Shown: piece by piece, positions 19,153 through 31,900 of the stretch
Position numbering within the stretch: the first letter of the stretch is position 1
Layout of the letters: each line of letters begins with the position of its first letter
DNA from: Hirudinaria manillensis
Lineage: Eukaryota; Annelida; Clitellata; Hirudinida; Hirudinidae
Reading direction: 5' to 3'
Length of the DNA: 64,000 bases
Assembly (NCBI GenBank): GCA_034509925.1
Contig: CM067532.1
Span: 7,310,642-7,374,641, forward strand
Notes under the pieces: model-generated
The model's database searches: none
What the model was told of the DNA's origin: nothing
Seen by the model: only the letters and a program-made list of their open reading frames with translations
Program-made: the position numbers and the translations under genes

Positions 19153-20279
19153 GGACCAACCTCTCGCCATTTTTGAAAGGTTTCAAAGTGGCTTTTGATT
19201 TCAAATTAGCATCAACAGGATGTACGGTGAGAGCCAAACACAGCTTTTCCGGTTTATTCCTGGATTCCCTTCCGTGGAAATCCATTTCGAGATTATTTCG
19301 GCACTCGACAGATGGTCTGGTTCCTGTCAAGTAATCGTCTGTAATTTTTGGCAGAACGAATTCAGATGAGGATTTTGAAGTTGCAACGGGGGCTGATCTT
19401 CCTTGTTTTGGACAGAAAATGCTGTTCGATATTTTTGGCAGTTGTATGGCATCCTACCAAGTGGTTTAGTTTTAACTGTTGACTAAATATTAATTAAGTT
19501 TAAATTAATTAATTTTAAATTAATATTCAATTGAAATATCCATCATCAATGTTGAAAATGTCATGGTTCGATGACGCCTCTCTAACGATTCGTGTTCGAC
19601 ACCTGGAATTAAGGCCTTCTTACCTGTAATTTGATCACCTACTAAATGCGCTACTCCATAATAGTATTAATAATGATAATAATCATTTATTAACTATAAT
19701 TACTAGTACGAGCGGCAAGACACTTATTAGCTACAAACAGGTCAAGATTAAAAATAAATTCTAAAATAAGATTTTAAAAAAATAATCCGAAGGCATCTTC
19801 TTTATCACAAGAGCACTCACATTCTTTTCCATCTTCCTGAGGCGGGGATAAGTAATGAGCTTCCTGTAGATTTCCATGTGCTTTGCAGGGTCATCGAAGT
19901 GCTGGAAAGGATACATTTTGTGGATCTTGATGACGCTCGTATCCAATTGCTGCTTAAAGTTTCCATCTGTAATTCCTCTCCTGGTCAAAGAACGAGGTTT
20001 CTCTTTGCCCGTTCTTTCCAAAACTGCCGAGGAGTACTTTTTGAGATCCGGGCAACCTTCATTCCAAGAGGACAAAAGGCATTTGTCGGTCGAACATTTT
20101 GACGATTCTTCATCGTTCTTCGAGCGACAGTAGGAACGAAGCAATCTGAAATCAGAGGATTGTTCGGCGAACGACAAAAGCTTCTGCGCGACTTTGTCGG
20201 AGCTGACAGTCGAAAATCCACAGTACCAAAATCGATATTTTCCATCACACTCTGGCGCTTTCTCCTTGCTTTCCAGCAT
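19148..20279 (-). CDS. Uncharacterised two-exon protein, about 254 aa
   Basis: Exon 1 (20279-19821, 153 codons) starts MLESKEKAPECDGKYRFWYC and ends at KMEKN against a strong GTGAGT donor. Exon 2 (19453-19148) begins DAIQLPKISN after an AG and ends with GERLVQ-stop; both junctions are phase 0. The protein is hydrophilic, basic, rich in Lys, Ser and Cys, with no signal peptide or membrane segment. Exon 2 repeats the short motif LPKI twice (LPKIS and LPKIT). I do not recognise the family. A TATAAAGG box lies about 120 bp upstream of the start, and the stop codon overlaps an AATAAA. The alternative unspliced reading of exon 1 runs only 19 more residues. The splice model is inferred from phase and sites, not from homology. 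Confidence 0.6.
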
Positions 20280-20395
20280 GGTTCGACCTGAAGACTCCTT
20301 TCATCCCACGGGCGCGGTATCGATCCAACCGTTGATTGATGAAGATTGCAGACACAAAAGGCTCCCCAGAGTCGACACGCTCGCGCGTTTAGCGT

Positions 20396-20403
20396 CCTTT
20401 ATA
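20396..20403 (-). promoter_or_regulatory. TATA box of the two-exon gene
   Basis: TATAAAGG on the minus strand in an otherwise GC-richer stretch (CGCGCG nearby), about 120 bp upstream of the start codon at 20279. Spacing allows a 5' UTR of roughly 85-90 nt. Confidence 0.5.
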
Positions 20404-22447
20404 CGCACTCCTCGAACCGATGTTCTGCGGATATCCCCAACCCTGCATCATCTTCAAAGCATATTTTGTTTACTTAATTTTCTCGAATGTCAACAACATA
20501 ACTTGTACTGGACTGTTTATCCAACACGTCTCCAAATGATGAAATAACATCAATAATAGAAGCAATATTTTAATTTAAAAAAATTAAATTCGCCCAAAAA
20601 TCCAGATAATGTTTATAATGAATACTAGTAATAATTATAATAACTAGTATATAATAACAACGATAACATTAATAATAATAATAATAATGACATCTCTAAG
20701 AACCAAATAGCAAAACATGGAGATATAAATAATCAGCAAAATATTCTTGATATTCAATTATATTCTGAAATATATTCAAAATAATTCAACATAAGAGAAT
20801 GGCATTAATTCCAATAATATTTTTAATTACTGAAATCCGTATTCCAAGAAAACAATCGGATTTGAAATGTAATAAACAAAACCATGAAATTGATTCATAA
20901 ATAATCTTGTGTTCTTAAGGAAACGGTTATTGCAAATCTGGTTATGAAAATAATTTATATATTATATTTTACATCATAAAATTTAAAAATAAATTAATAA
21001 ATATTAGTTAATACATGACAACTGAAAGAACCAACCAAAGCAGCTATAAATATGATATAAATGAGCATCATAATGGATATGAGTTACTCATGTCACCTGA
21101 AGCAATTTAAAAAAATAAGTGAATCAATTATAATAATAATAATAACAATAATAATAATCATAATGAATTAAAAGTTAAAGTCAAACTTCTTTCGAGTCAA
21201 AGAGTACAGTTTTAAAATATAAATTGAATAATAAAATAAAAAAAAATAGAATCCCCTGAATGGAGCGTGACCTCCGCATCTTCAACATGAAATTACGAAC
21301 GACTCACAAATCCGTCTGCAAATGAAATTGAATCGACGGAAGAACTCGAGCGCAAGGAGACGACGTCGCAAACTCCGAAGTTCCCCGTCGGCGGAGACGA
21401 GGGACCCGTGGATCGGAAGACGAACCGCGACGACTAGCGGGGAAAACTCACCAGGAAATAAAAAATACTTTCGACTCATAACTCAGAAAAGAAAAGAAAG
21501 GAAAGGGAAAAAAACAACATCTAAAATCTTAATGGATTTACAAATACAAATATTAAATATTACAAGTAATAAAATAATAAATAACTCAATTGAACCAAAA
21601 ACCTTCACAATCGAGGAGCAAAGATGACATGAATCTCGGACGTCGAATTCACGAGTTCCGCCTCGCGATCCGGACGATCGTCATCGTCTGGAATGCTCTC
21701 GGATGGAAAACTCAATTCAACAAATATCCGCTTACAAAGAGCAGAAGACTGAGGTTCGGATAAATATTGCACGAAACATCAAAACAAAACAAAAAAAAAC
21801 GAAACCAATGAACATCATCCGCTTCATAAATCTGACGAAAGACGAGAACGCAAAGAAATAAACGCAAAGAAATAAACATCTGTTGAAACATTCTTCCATC
21901 AAGATGAACACAATGAACACCAACCGATGCTCGGACCATCAAAGTAATGCCTTCGATGATGCGTCACAAAAAGTAGCTTTGCAAAAGAAAGAAATATTTT
22001 AAAAATATGGTAATATGCAATAAGAAATTATTTAAAATACGATAATATGCGATATAAAAACCAATGTGCCCGATAATATAAGTTGCCTCATGACTCTTGA
22101 AAATGTAAACGGAGTTTGCTTGAAATTCACTCAAAAAAAAAAACCCATCAAACCTTTGAGGGACTGAAGAATAAATATAATCTAAATTGTCAAATATAAT
22201 TAGTGACAGGGTGTATTGTAGAAATGGTTGCTGTAAAAAAATAATAGACTGAGGTTTCAATTCATGCATAGTTACTTGATAGAAGATGGAGAAGAAGAAG
22301 AAGAAACTTGAGATAGTCAAGGAAAGTGGAAGAATATGGAAAAGCTATGGAGAAATCCAGCTATGGATTATAGGGGAGATGATCGTGAAGGAGGATGCAG
22401 ATGGTCGTGTGGGAATGAATGCGCCTTGCAATGCCTCGGAATTTCCA
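20404..22447. other. Intergenic region between two minus-strand genes
   Basis: AT-rich DNA with AAT tracts near 20670-20690 and 21130-21160 and a short GC-richer patch at 21320-21440. Contains the 3' flank of the TBC gene; no AATAAA is clear on that strand. Reading frames here have no recognisable motif. Confidence 0.5.
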
Positions 22448-25129
22448 TCAAGGATTCTCCAGCACCTTCCTCCGACATTCCTCCCTCAGTTTCGCCAGCA
22501 ACGACCTTGAAAATGACCCAGGCTCCTTGAAGATGCTCTGACAATGTCATCAAATTTGGTCGATTCAAAACATTGTGATTAATATTACTAATATCAATTA
22601 AATATATAGAAGAATATAGTCGAACTGCAAAACTATATGAACTCACATCAATGAACTGGTGACAGTCGAGGGTCACAGTGTCAGAGGTCATCTTTCTGAA
22701 GACCTCCATCAACTCAGAGAAGTTCCTGCTCTTGAGCAGTTGATTGGAATGCCTTTTGATGAGGGTGATGCAAACCCTGAAAAGGATTTTGTCACCCTCA
22801 AAGAACAAACAATCCCACAATCTCAGCACTGTCTGGTCAAAGGATGTAAATTTTGTTTTTTAATCAACAGGAGAACATTTTAATCCTTCAAAAAAATATC
22901 ATCTCTAATCATGAATAACAAATAAAACAATAAAACCAAAGAATATTGGAAGAAGTAGAAATTGAATTTAATTTTATTCACAAAATAAAATGTTATTTTA
23001 CATATTTTATCTAAAAAATTTTTAATCAGATTAAAACCATAATTCTGTTTAAATTAAATTACCATGTTCTAAAAATAAAACCCACCTCCACAGGCAAGAC
23101 ATCAACAAACAAGCAAATCAACCACTTGGTAGCAACAATGGACCAAGCACAACCACACCTTTCCATCATGGCGTGGATCTCGGGACACTTCATCCTTTCA
23201 AAATATCATTGACTTCAATCCATCTAGTTTCCAGTGTTAAACTTATTTCAATAAGATAATCGTTAAAAGTTAGTTAATAAATAAAATGTTATTATAAATA
23301 TTATTATTATTATAGTATATTATAAATATTATTATTATAGTATATTATAAATATATTATTATTAGAAATATAAAATCATTTGCACGATTATATTAAAGCA
23401 CTATTGAAAGTTAAATAACAATGGCACCAACCTGATCAATTCCCCGAGAACCTCGCAATCCATTTTTATTCCTAACATGTCAGGAGTGTAGTAATCTAAA
23501 GTAGTCAGTCAATTAGATTGGTATTAACATTAATAAAGATTACATCTTGTTATTCATTCCATAACAAATAATAATTATTTAAAAACGTTTGTTTGTTTTT
23601 TTTTAAATATCAGAATGAATGAAAATCATTATTACCTGGTAAGATGACGTTGAGCAAAGTGTCCAGCAACCAAAAGACTTTCTCCTCATCTTTCAAGACC
23701 AGCAGGAGCAGACCGGTTATGAAATTCATGCCCTTAAAATTCATTTATGGCAAATGCAATTCTTTTTCTAATTTATTGAAACAAATGTTTGGAAGCAAAG
23801 CAAGGATAGTTTCAAAAGAGAAGACTTAAATTGACTCTATGGATTGATCATAAGGGATTTTCATTTGGCCAATTTATAATCAGTTTGTGACTAATCATGC
23901 TTGGATGGTCATCTTCTGAAAGATGTTATCCTTTATCACATGATCTACAAGTCCTGCCAAACAATGGTGATTTTCTGCTGCAATTTATTGATTAACTGAT
24001 CGTAATTGAGAGAATAAAGGTGAAGGATAGATAGAAAGAAAAAAGAAAGGAGATAAATTGAAAGAGAAAATGGGAGTAGCAGAACTGATGGGTGGGTAGA
24101 ACCCAGCTCACCCCGGCTGTGCATGATCGAGGTACATCATAAAAAGCATAAAATGACAACCTGGCAATAGCCAGTCTTCTTGTTCTTGTGGGAAACGGCA
24201 ATGAGAACGTTGAACAGCGGACCTCTCTTGCAGTTCGGATCTCCTCCGCTCTCGTCGCGGAAGTAAATGTTGTCCGGAAAAGTCCTGTGGATGTCTGAAG
24301 ATCAAGTTTTCCATGAAATCAAATATTAAAAACGTCATTGCATGAAAATGCAAACCATTTTTAATGGATTCCACGAGTTGAGGATCGTGAGAATCGGCGA
24401 GCAGTTCCTTGTAAAGGTTGGGATTTTGCTGTTTTCTCTCTTCAGCACCACTCAGACCCATCCACATCTAAGAGGAACCAAGAAAAAAGGTCAAAAAAAT
24501 ACAAAATATAAAAATAATAACAATAATAATAATAATAAAAGATGGATTTTACCAGTGGTCTATGTTCAGGAGGAATTCCCTTCCTAATAAATCTTTTCAC
24601 TGCAACAACAATAATTACAATGTTATTGTGGATTAAAAGCAAGGGCAGAAGCTAGGTTTGTTATGAGATAAGAGGGGTGACATATACAAGATTACCATTA
24701 TTGTGAATTGTGTTATATTACATCAATGTCTATTTATGCAATTAACTTGAAATTACATTATTAACAAAACTCCAACTTACACTTTCTCGAAGTCTTGATC
24801 GGCATGCTTTCGTTCAAGAAAGTGGACCATCTTACCGACCTATGTGACATGATATGAAGATACTTGGACATAAATTCCTCGTATGTTTTAAAGTCATAGT
24901 CGTCTGGAAGTGTAAATCCATACGAATCCACGTTGCTGTTGAAACAATAAGGTAATTTAAATCAATGAATTTTGCAGAGAATATCCATTGTGCTGGTGCT
25001 AAATATTGCAAAATTCTTTAAAACAGATCTTAGCTCATGATTTATAGACGTGACTCTAGAAAAATGCACATAAATTATTAAACGGTGCAGAAAACGATAT
25101 CGAACGAACCCGCTCCCCGAATCTGCCAT
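22448..25129 (-). CDS. grtp1: GRTP1/TBC1D6-type Rab GTPase-activating protein
   Basis: TBC proteins stimulate GTP hydrolysis by Rab GTPases in membrane traffic. Ten exons, all in phase, give 337 aa (human GRTP1 is 336): 25129-25110, 24935-24781, 24599-24553, 24467-24356, 24294-24161, 23732-23636, 23495-23432, 23194-23086, 22832-22647, 22537-22448. Near the start NVDSYGFTLPDDYDF matches the GRTP1 DPYGFERPEDFDD region; then KRFIRKGIPPEHRPLMWMG opens the TBC domain. The catalytic arginine finger motif IxxDxxR is present as IKNDIHR (residues 109-115) and the glutamine finger YxQ as YCQ (154-156), followed by GMNFITG. Later CLFVDVLPVE and LRLWDCLFFEGDKI are typical. It ends KLREECRRKVLENP-stop. 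The first exon is only 20 nt (MADSGSG) and rests on a non-consensus GTTCGT donor, so it is the least certain part. Confidence 0.93.
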
Positions 25130-25940
25130 GTTTACAAATTTGGACGGGGGCGTTTCTTAACCCTGTAGTCATCAGTTTTACTCCATCAAAAATTAAAGTA
25201 TTACATACATAAAGTTAAAATATTAATCTAATGTTTTTTTTACATATCCAGCCCTAGTAATTTTTTAATTATTAAAATACATCCCTATGCAAGTAAGCAT
25301 TTTGACAACGGCTGGCGGAGAATCGACTCCATCATTGTACACCTGCAACTTAATGTATTATCTTATTACATTCTGCTAAGTTACAGAAAGCATTGATTAA
25401 TTTAATCTTGAGTTCTAAGTGCATCAATTAATATTAAAAACATTAATTAAGATTTATGACAATTGTATGTAAATATGAAGGATGGTCCAATTTTTAAATC
25501 AATAATTTTATAAGTTCTTTAAATATCTTTGTCGTGTTTATATTAGCGACGATTGAGGCATGTAAACACGCCCGTTGACACATTTTTTAAAAGTGTATTG
25601 AATATATCTGACCTTTTCAGGTTGAAATACTTTTAAAATCTTAAGGTTAAAGGTGTAACATTTTAAAAGTCACATTCAACCGACGACAATTTAAAAATGT
25701 AAGAATTTTTGGTTCTTCAAAAACATTAACACATTAACAAAAAAAATGCGAATTTGTAAATACTTTGGCGCGACATTATTTAATAACAAATAGTAGTAGT
25801 TGTTATGCATTGGCTATCTTCTTTAACAATGCTTAAAAAGACTACTTAAATTATTCTCATAGTGTTAAAAGAGAATTCCGTATAGTTTAAGTCACGTTGA
25901 AATTAGTTTCTTTTGTTTTTTTAAAGTTGACCAAGAAGAA
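25130..25940. promoter_or_regulatory. Divergent intergenic region, probable bidirectional promoter
   Basis: Only about 0.8 kb separates the start codons of the TBC gene (-) and the NO VEIN gene (+). A pyrimidine-rich tract ending in AAAG at 25926, 14 bp before the ATG at 25941, looks like an acceptor, so the NO VEIN gene probably has a non-coding first exon within this region. No TATA box is evident. Confidence 0.5.
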
Positions 25941-28900
25941 ATGCATCATGGCAGACTGCATTTTGGGACTGGGCAACAACAGTTTCATGGAGTCTTTCAA
26001 TCTCCATTTCAAGGTGTTGTTCCACACTTAAATGACCTTAACAAAGTAGCTAAGGACATTATAAACGAAATTGCCGAAAGAAACGAGCATGTAACTGGCT
26101 TTGAAATTGAACGGCTGATGCTGCAAAAGTACAAGTGGGTGTTTAAATTGGCTTCATTGCATGTTTTCTTATAGATTTTATTTAATTTGTAACCTACAAC
26201 ATTATATATGGATTATTGATATACTTTAATTAATGTTCATAACATACTAGCTAGACAATTTATAAATACTAGTCAAACCCTGCAAAAAATATCATATTCC
26301 ACATCACTTGAAATAGTTAAAAATAGTCAAAAATTGAATTTTGTAAAAAGTGCATTTATCTCAATTTATCTTTTTTTTTTGTAAATTCATAACAAATTAT
26401 TGTATAAATGCCTAAGGGTTACTTCGCTCGGTCAAGTGGGACTGGCGAACCTCCGCCACTTGCCATGCTTCAACGACCTGGAAAGATTGGAGACCCTCGT
26501 CAACACCACGGTTGACGGTTACATTTGCAGACGAGGCGTCTGCACTTTGTACGACCTTGACCTACACATTCTTGACCTTCTCAAACGCAACAATAATGCC
26601 AAGGTGCTCGGTTTTATTTTAATAATTTGTGGTTTGAGATTTTTTAAATAATTCTTTTTTTAAGATTTTAATAATTTGAGATGATGATTTTGTATTTCAT
26701 TATATAGTATTGTATTATAATTAAGGTAATTGCAATGCATTAAAATTTAATCCTATTTTTAAATTTATTATGCAGTGTCCTGTCAAAATCGGTGCCGAAT
26801 TGACTTCCTTCGAGGACTTAAAACTCGGTCCTTTCAAAAAGCTTCCCATTGTTCTTGTTTTGTTTCAGGTAATTTCAAATTAGTTAATAACCAATGTCTT
26901 TTTGAGTCTTGGGAATGTTTGACTTCTTAATAAATACTTGAAATAATTAATACTAATTAATATTACATCATAATAAGACTAATTAATATTACCTCATAAT
27001 AATACTAAATAATATTACCTCATTAAATTACCTCAAGAAATAGCCCCGACCATGACAAATGGAACGCCATATTTTCAGGTCACGGAGGACGTACCGATAT
27101 TTAAATTGACGACAACAAAGTTGCTGACGCATCTCGTCGAGTACATGAACAAAAAGAAACACGAAAGAATCGATGTCGCGGATTTCATGGAATCCGTGAG
27201 GGCCTTCCATCAGGTCAAGGACGCCACGGATTTGGGTGTCAAAATCAACAACTTCCCTTTGGTCATCCAGGTCACCATTTTTTTCTTTTTAATTTTGAAA
27301 CATTTGAATTAGTTTTTTAAAATATTCAAACTTTGTTTATAATGATATAGTATAATGTTTGTAATTCTATTAGCTTGTTTTAATTATTTCATGTAATGGT
27401 ATGTTATTGTTCTTACATAACAAGTTAATTACTTGTACAATGCAGACGCTAAAAAGGTTCACCCAAACCAACGAGCAATTCATCAACGGATGCATTCATT
27501 CATGCGAAAGTGAACTCAGTCTGATTGTCAAGGAGGCCTTCAATAGCTTTGTGGCATCAGTGCCTTTCCTCAGACCTGATGGTGATGATAGTGGTTAGTG
27601 GTCTTGACTAATAATCTAAATATAACTATATTTGGCTAATCATTACTACTATACCAACCTGATATTAGACCTGATGATGATAGTGTTTAGAATGCTTTCT
27701 TGAGGTTACTTACAATTATGTTTTGCCAATTATTACTACTACACAACATATTATTAACATATTCCATAATTATAATTTAAAAAAAATTTTAAAAGCAATT
27801 TTTATGTTTATTTCATCGTAGACGATTCTGGAAACCAGAAAAACACCAGGAAATCGACGCACTTTGTCGCAGACGTGTTTTCCAAGTTGCACTACGTTTA
27901 TGTTAAAATCAGAGAAAAAACTTCATCTTGTAAGGAAGCTTGCAAGATCATATTTTTAATCTGAAATTTATAAGGGCTACCTTGTAATGACCTCATAAAC
28001 ATTCATTATCAAATAAATTACATTTCTTGAATTACTTTGTTTGCATTTAAATTTAAAATCTGAATTTAATTTTCGTTAATATAAAATATATAAATAACCA
28101 CCATTTCTTATTTTTTAACTTTGTCGATTTTATGTATTTTATACGTATATCAGATACCGACCCAAAGTTCATAGCAAATAATGGAACGCTAAGAAAGATA
28201 GCACATTTGAGAGATTTGCTTCAAAAAGAAGAGTTGATCAGCCAAATCTTTCAGGTAGTTTTTGCTTTTCTTGTTCACCTTTGAGGTGGTCTTTTGAGAT
28301 TTTGAGATCAATTCCATCAAAAAATCACATTTGCAGATGGCTGTCAGTTGTTCTCAAGATCAGATCAGTGATTTCTTCAATAAAGAAGCAGTCAATCAAA
28401 TTGAATCCAAACCTCAAAGCATTCTTTCCAATGGTAAATTGAGACTTGAAAATAAATATAAAATTATTAATTTCAACTTATCAAAAAACTTTGGACGAAC
28501 AAAACATTAAATTAGCAAATTTAATTTGGATCGAAATTCACGACCGAATTTCAATTTCAGAACAAGTCGTCGAGAAACTGCAAGAATATCTAGAAATTTG
28601 CTTCGAAAGTGGTCCCCCGACTCTGGTTTCTTTGTCGAAAATTGAAAAGAAGATTGTTGATGACATGCAAGTCAACAGTTTTGGTGACTTTTCTAACGAA
28701 GGATTTTTAGCATTTCTTACTGAAAGTGAGGAAACCAAGAAGGTTTGTTAAAAGGAAGCAAAATTCATGGTGTGTCATGGTTTAGATTCCATATTTATTT
28801 GCTTCCTGAAGTTGCTGGAAGAGAACGGTGCCACCAGCCTGGGATCATCATCATCACTGTCATCGGCATCTGGCAGTGGTGCATCTTACAGAGTATCAAT

Positions 28901-31900
28901 GGAAGAATTGAAAGATATTGTGAGACAGTGTTTGCACTTCAGTGGATCAGAAAGTTCCAAGGTTTCCAGGACCCTTTTAACTTAAATATCTTTCAAGGAA
29001 ACAAATATTTAAATATATTTAATTTCTTAACAACCAGACCATCAGATCGGCCATTTGCAACCATTACAAAGTCTCGGACGTTCGGGAGACGGGGTACGCA
29101 GGCAGTTTGGATCAGTTGATGAAAACAAAGAAGGATGTGGGATCCAGTAAAGTCATCTACGAGTCTGCATTGCTGGGCAAGAGTTTGTTAGTATTTTGAT
29201 TGTTTATAAATAATTATAAAAAAATCTGATCATCTTTTTACAATATATTTTTGAGCATCTTATCTAGGCTTTAGACAATTCTATTCTTTATTCTAAATGA
29301 TATATTCTTTATTATATATTAAACGTATTTACACTCTCAACTTGCTAATTTCAGGAAGAAAATATTAAAATCCAAGAGAGCGATCGGTCTTAACGGATCG
29401 ATGAGTCGAGACCAGGCACTCTTGTGCCTCCACAGCTGCCCGCTCTTGCACGACCTTTCCAAATGGTCGAACTGGGATGTCGTCTTCCGGCCAGAACACG
29501 GGGACATCAAGTCCTTCCTGAAGGAAAACGGAGGCGTCCAGCACGTCGTCATGGAAACCGACGGAAACACGGTCAGGACGGACGTCACAGCATTGGAGAT
29601 TCGACCCGGAAAGTTGCTGAAATTACGTTCCGCTTCGAGTGTCGAAGAGTTTAAAAAAGGAGCGGAGGTCGGTGATGCTGCGGAGACTTGCGGACACTTC
29701 GTATCGTGTCTCGTCAACCAGGGAGGGACAGCGTACTTCTCCGAGGAATTGTTTGCCAACACTTTCAAGGTGGCTCTGATGGAAGCTAACGGTATAAAGA
29801 GATGTCTTGCACTTAATAACTTCTGGCAGGACTTGAGGTTATTTTGATGCTTTTTCTTTCTTAAGGGACGGACGAGACCAGGGACATGAACATCGCTCGT
29901 TTCACTCTCGACTGTTTGTGTACACTCCCAGTACTTATTGCAACTTCTCTCATTCAAAAGGTAACTGATTGATTATTTAATTTATTCATGCAAAATTGCA
30001 CAACAAACTTATCTTATTAGTTTGCAACAGTACTGTTTTTAAAAATATTCATCTTTTTTCAAGTGTTTTATTCCTTTTTCTTCAGGTTTTCCTTGAACCA
30101 ATCAGCGAAGTTCTTGGAAACGTCAGGTCCAAGGAGTTGATTCTGGAGGCAGCCAAAGGCGATGTCAACAAAACGAACAGATTGGAACTGCTCGGCTTTC
30201 ACAGAGGAATTTCCGCTTGGTTCGAGAAGTCGTTCGGAGACAAACTGAAGCCCAAGGAAGTCGACATGAAAGAAGTTCGGAGGAAGAACAAGAAAAGAAA
30301 GAGGAACAGGGACGATGCTTCCTTAGAAGTCGAGGAGAAGAAGCCAAAAAGCAAAGTTATCATTTTATCGAATGATAATGATTCTCAAATCAACAAAGTG
30401 ATAATATTATATATGGCAACTTGTTCCTATTTTGATACCATACTTTGTTTTTAATTTATTACATGACTGTAATTTAGTAATAACTGGTGGTGAAATATTA
30501 ATAAATACTATTAATAAATATTAATGCTGCAGGAAACAACAGAACAGATAGAAACTATCAACAACAACAATTCTCACAACGAGATAGAAATGAAAGTCAT
30601 GACCCTTCCAAGTGATTCCGATCCGCAAACCCACAAAGACGTCATCATGGATATGGAAGCAGCTCCGCCCCGACCCGAGTCGACTCCCTTCGACGCAGAC
30701 GCGAAGTCGCACTGGAAGTGGTTGGTGGAGGACATCAGAAGGAACGAGTTCGGATTGGGAGCCGGTCTCGAAGGAGATGGAAAGAAACTCCTGGAAAAGC
30801 AACAGGATCGACTCGGCAGGAGCCTGGAAAGGCTCTCCGTCGACTTGTACAGCCGGGACACTCACTTCCTGCTCGAGTTGGTGCAGAATGCAGACGACAA
30901 TCACTACGAATGCCAGGGGTGAGCAGACGACATTGACGCTTCGATTGTAAATGTTTTCATATTTGTTTTGTAATTTTATTAATCTTGAGATTTTATTATT
31001 TTAACTAGTACTCTTTAATTAGTAATATTACTATAATGATTTCAATTGATTAAAGCAGTGATTGATTTATTTAAACTTAAAAAACAAAATAAAGCCTATC
31101 AAACATCCTTCCAGATCTGCCATACCCTCTCTTCAGTTCGACTTGTACAAAGACGTCATCGTCGTGTCCAACAATGAGGTCGGTTTCAGGGACGTCGACC
31201 TGAGAGCAATCTGCGACGTGGGTCGGACTACGAAGGGCAAGCACAAGCTGGGGTACATCGGGCAGAAGGGCATCGGGTTCAAGTCCGTCTTCAGGGTCAG
31301 CGATCGGCCCGAAGTCCACTCCAGGGGGCTCCACATAAAGTTCGATCTCGGATCCGGCTCTTTGGGCTACATCCTTCCGCATTGGATCGGTTCGCACGGA
31401 AGTGCTTGTGCAAACAGTGAGGCCTTCAAAGTTGAAAGGTTTGTCTCATTTTAAATGTGAAATTGATTCATTTATTTGGATTGATAATTTTTTTCAAACT
31501 AATGAATAATTTATCTAATCTAATGATTCTATGTTTTAACAAATAAATAAATATGAGGTAATTAATATTCATTATCCTCACTTCAATCATTTGGTTTTTA
31601 GTTACACCACGAAATTTGTTCTTCCCCTGAAAATGGCCGAACAAACGGTAGGAATTCAATCGAAATTTCAAGACCTCCACCCGACTCTGCTTCTCTTTCT
31701 TCACAGATTGAAACAAATTACAATCAAGGATGAGGTTGGATCCCCATTCTATCTCTAAATAGCCCAACCTTGATAATTAACATATTATAATGAGACTGCA
31801 GCTGTAGTTTTAAATTAGTTTATAATGGTCAATAATAATAATAATAAATTAATAATTAATATTAATAATCAGATAAAAGGTGAAGTGAGATCCATGAAGA

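Noticed and set aside
29337-29957. 206-aa minus-strand frame
   Set aside because: It lies opposite NO VEIN-like exons 12-13 and is an antisense shadow of GC-rich coding sequence.
31648-31701. An intron beginning at GTAGGA within the NO VEIN-like gene
   Set aside because: The sequence is open and reads HPTLLLFLHRLKQITIKDE, which matches NO VEIN, so it is exon sequence.
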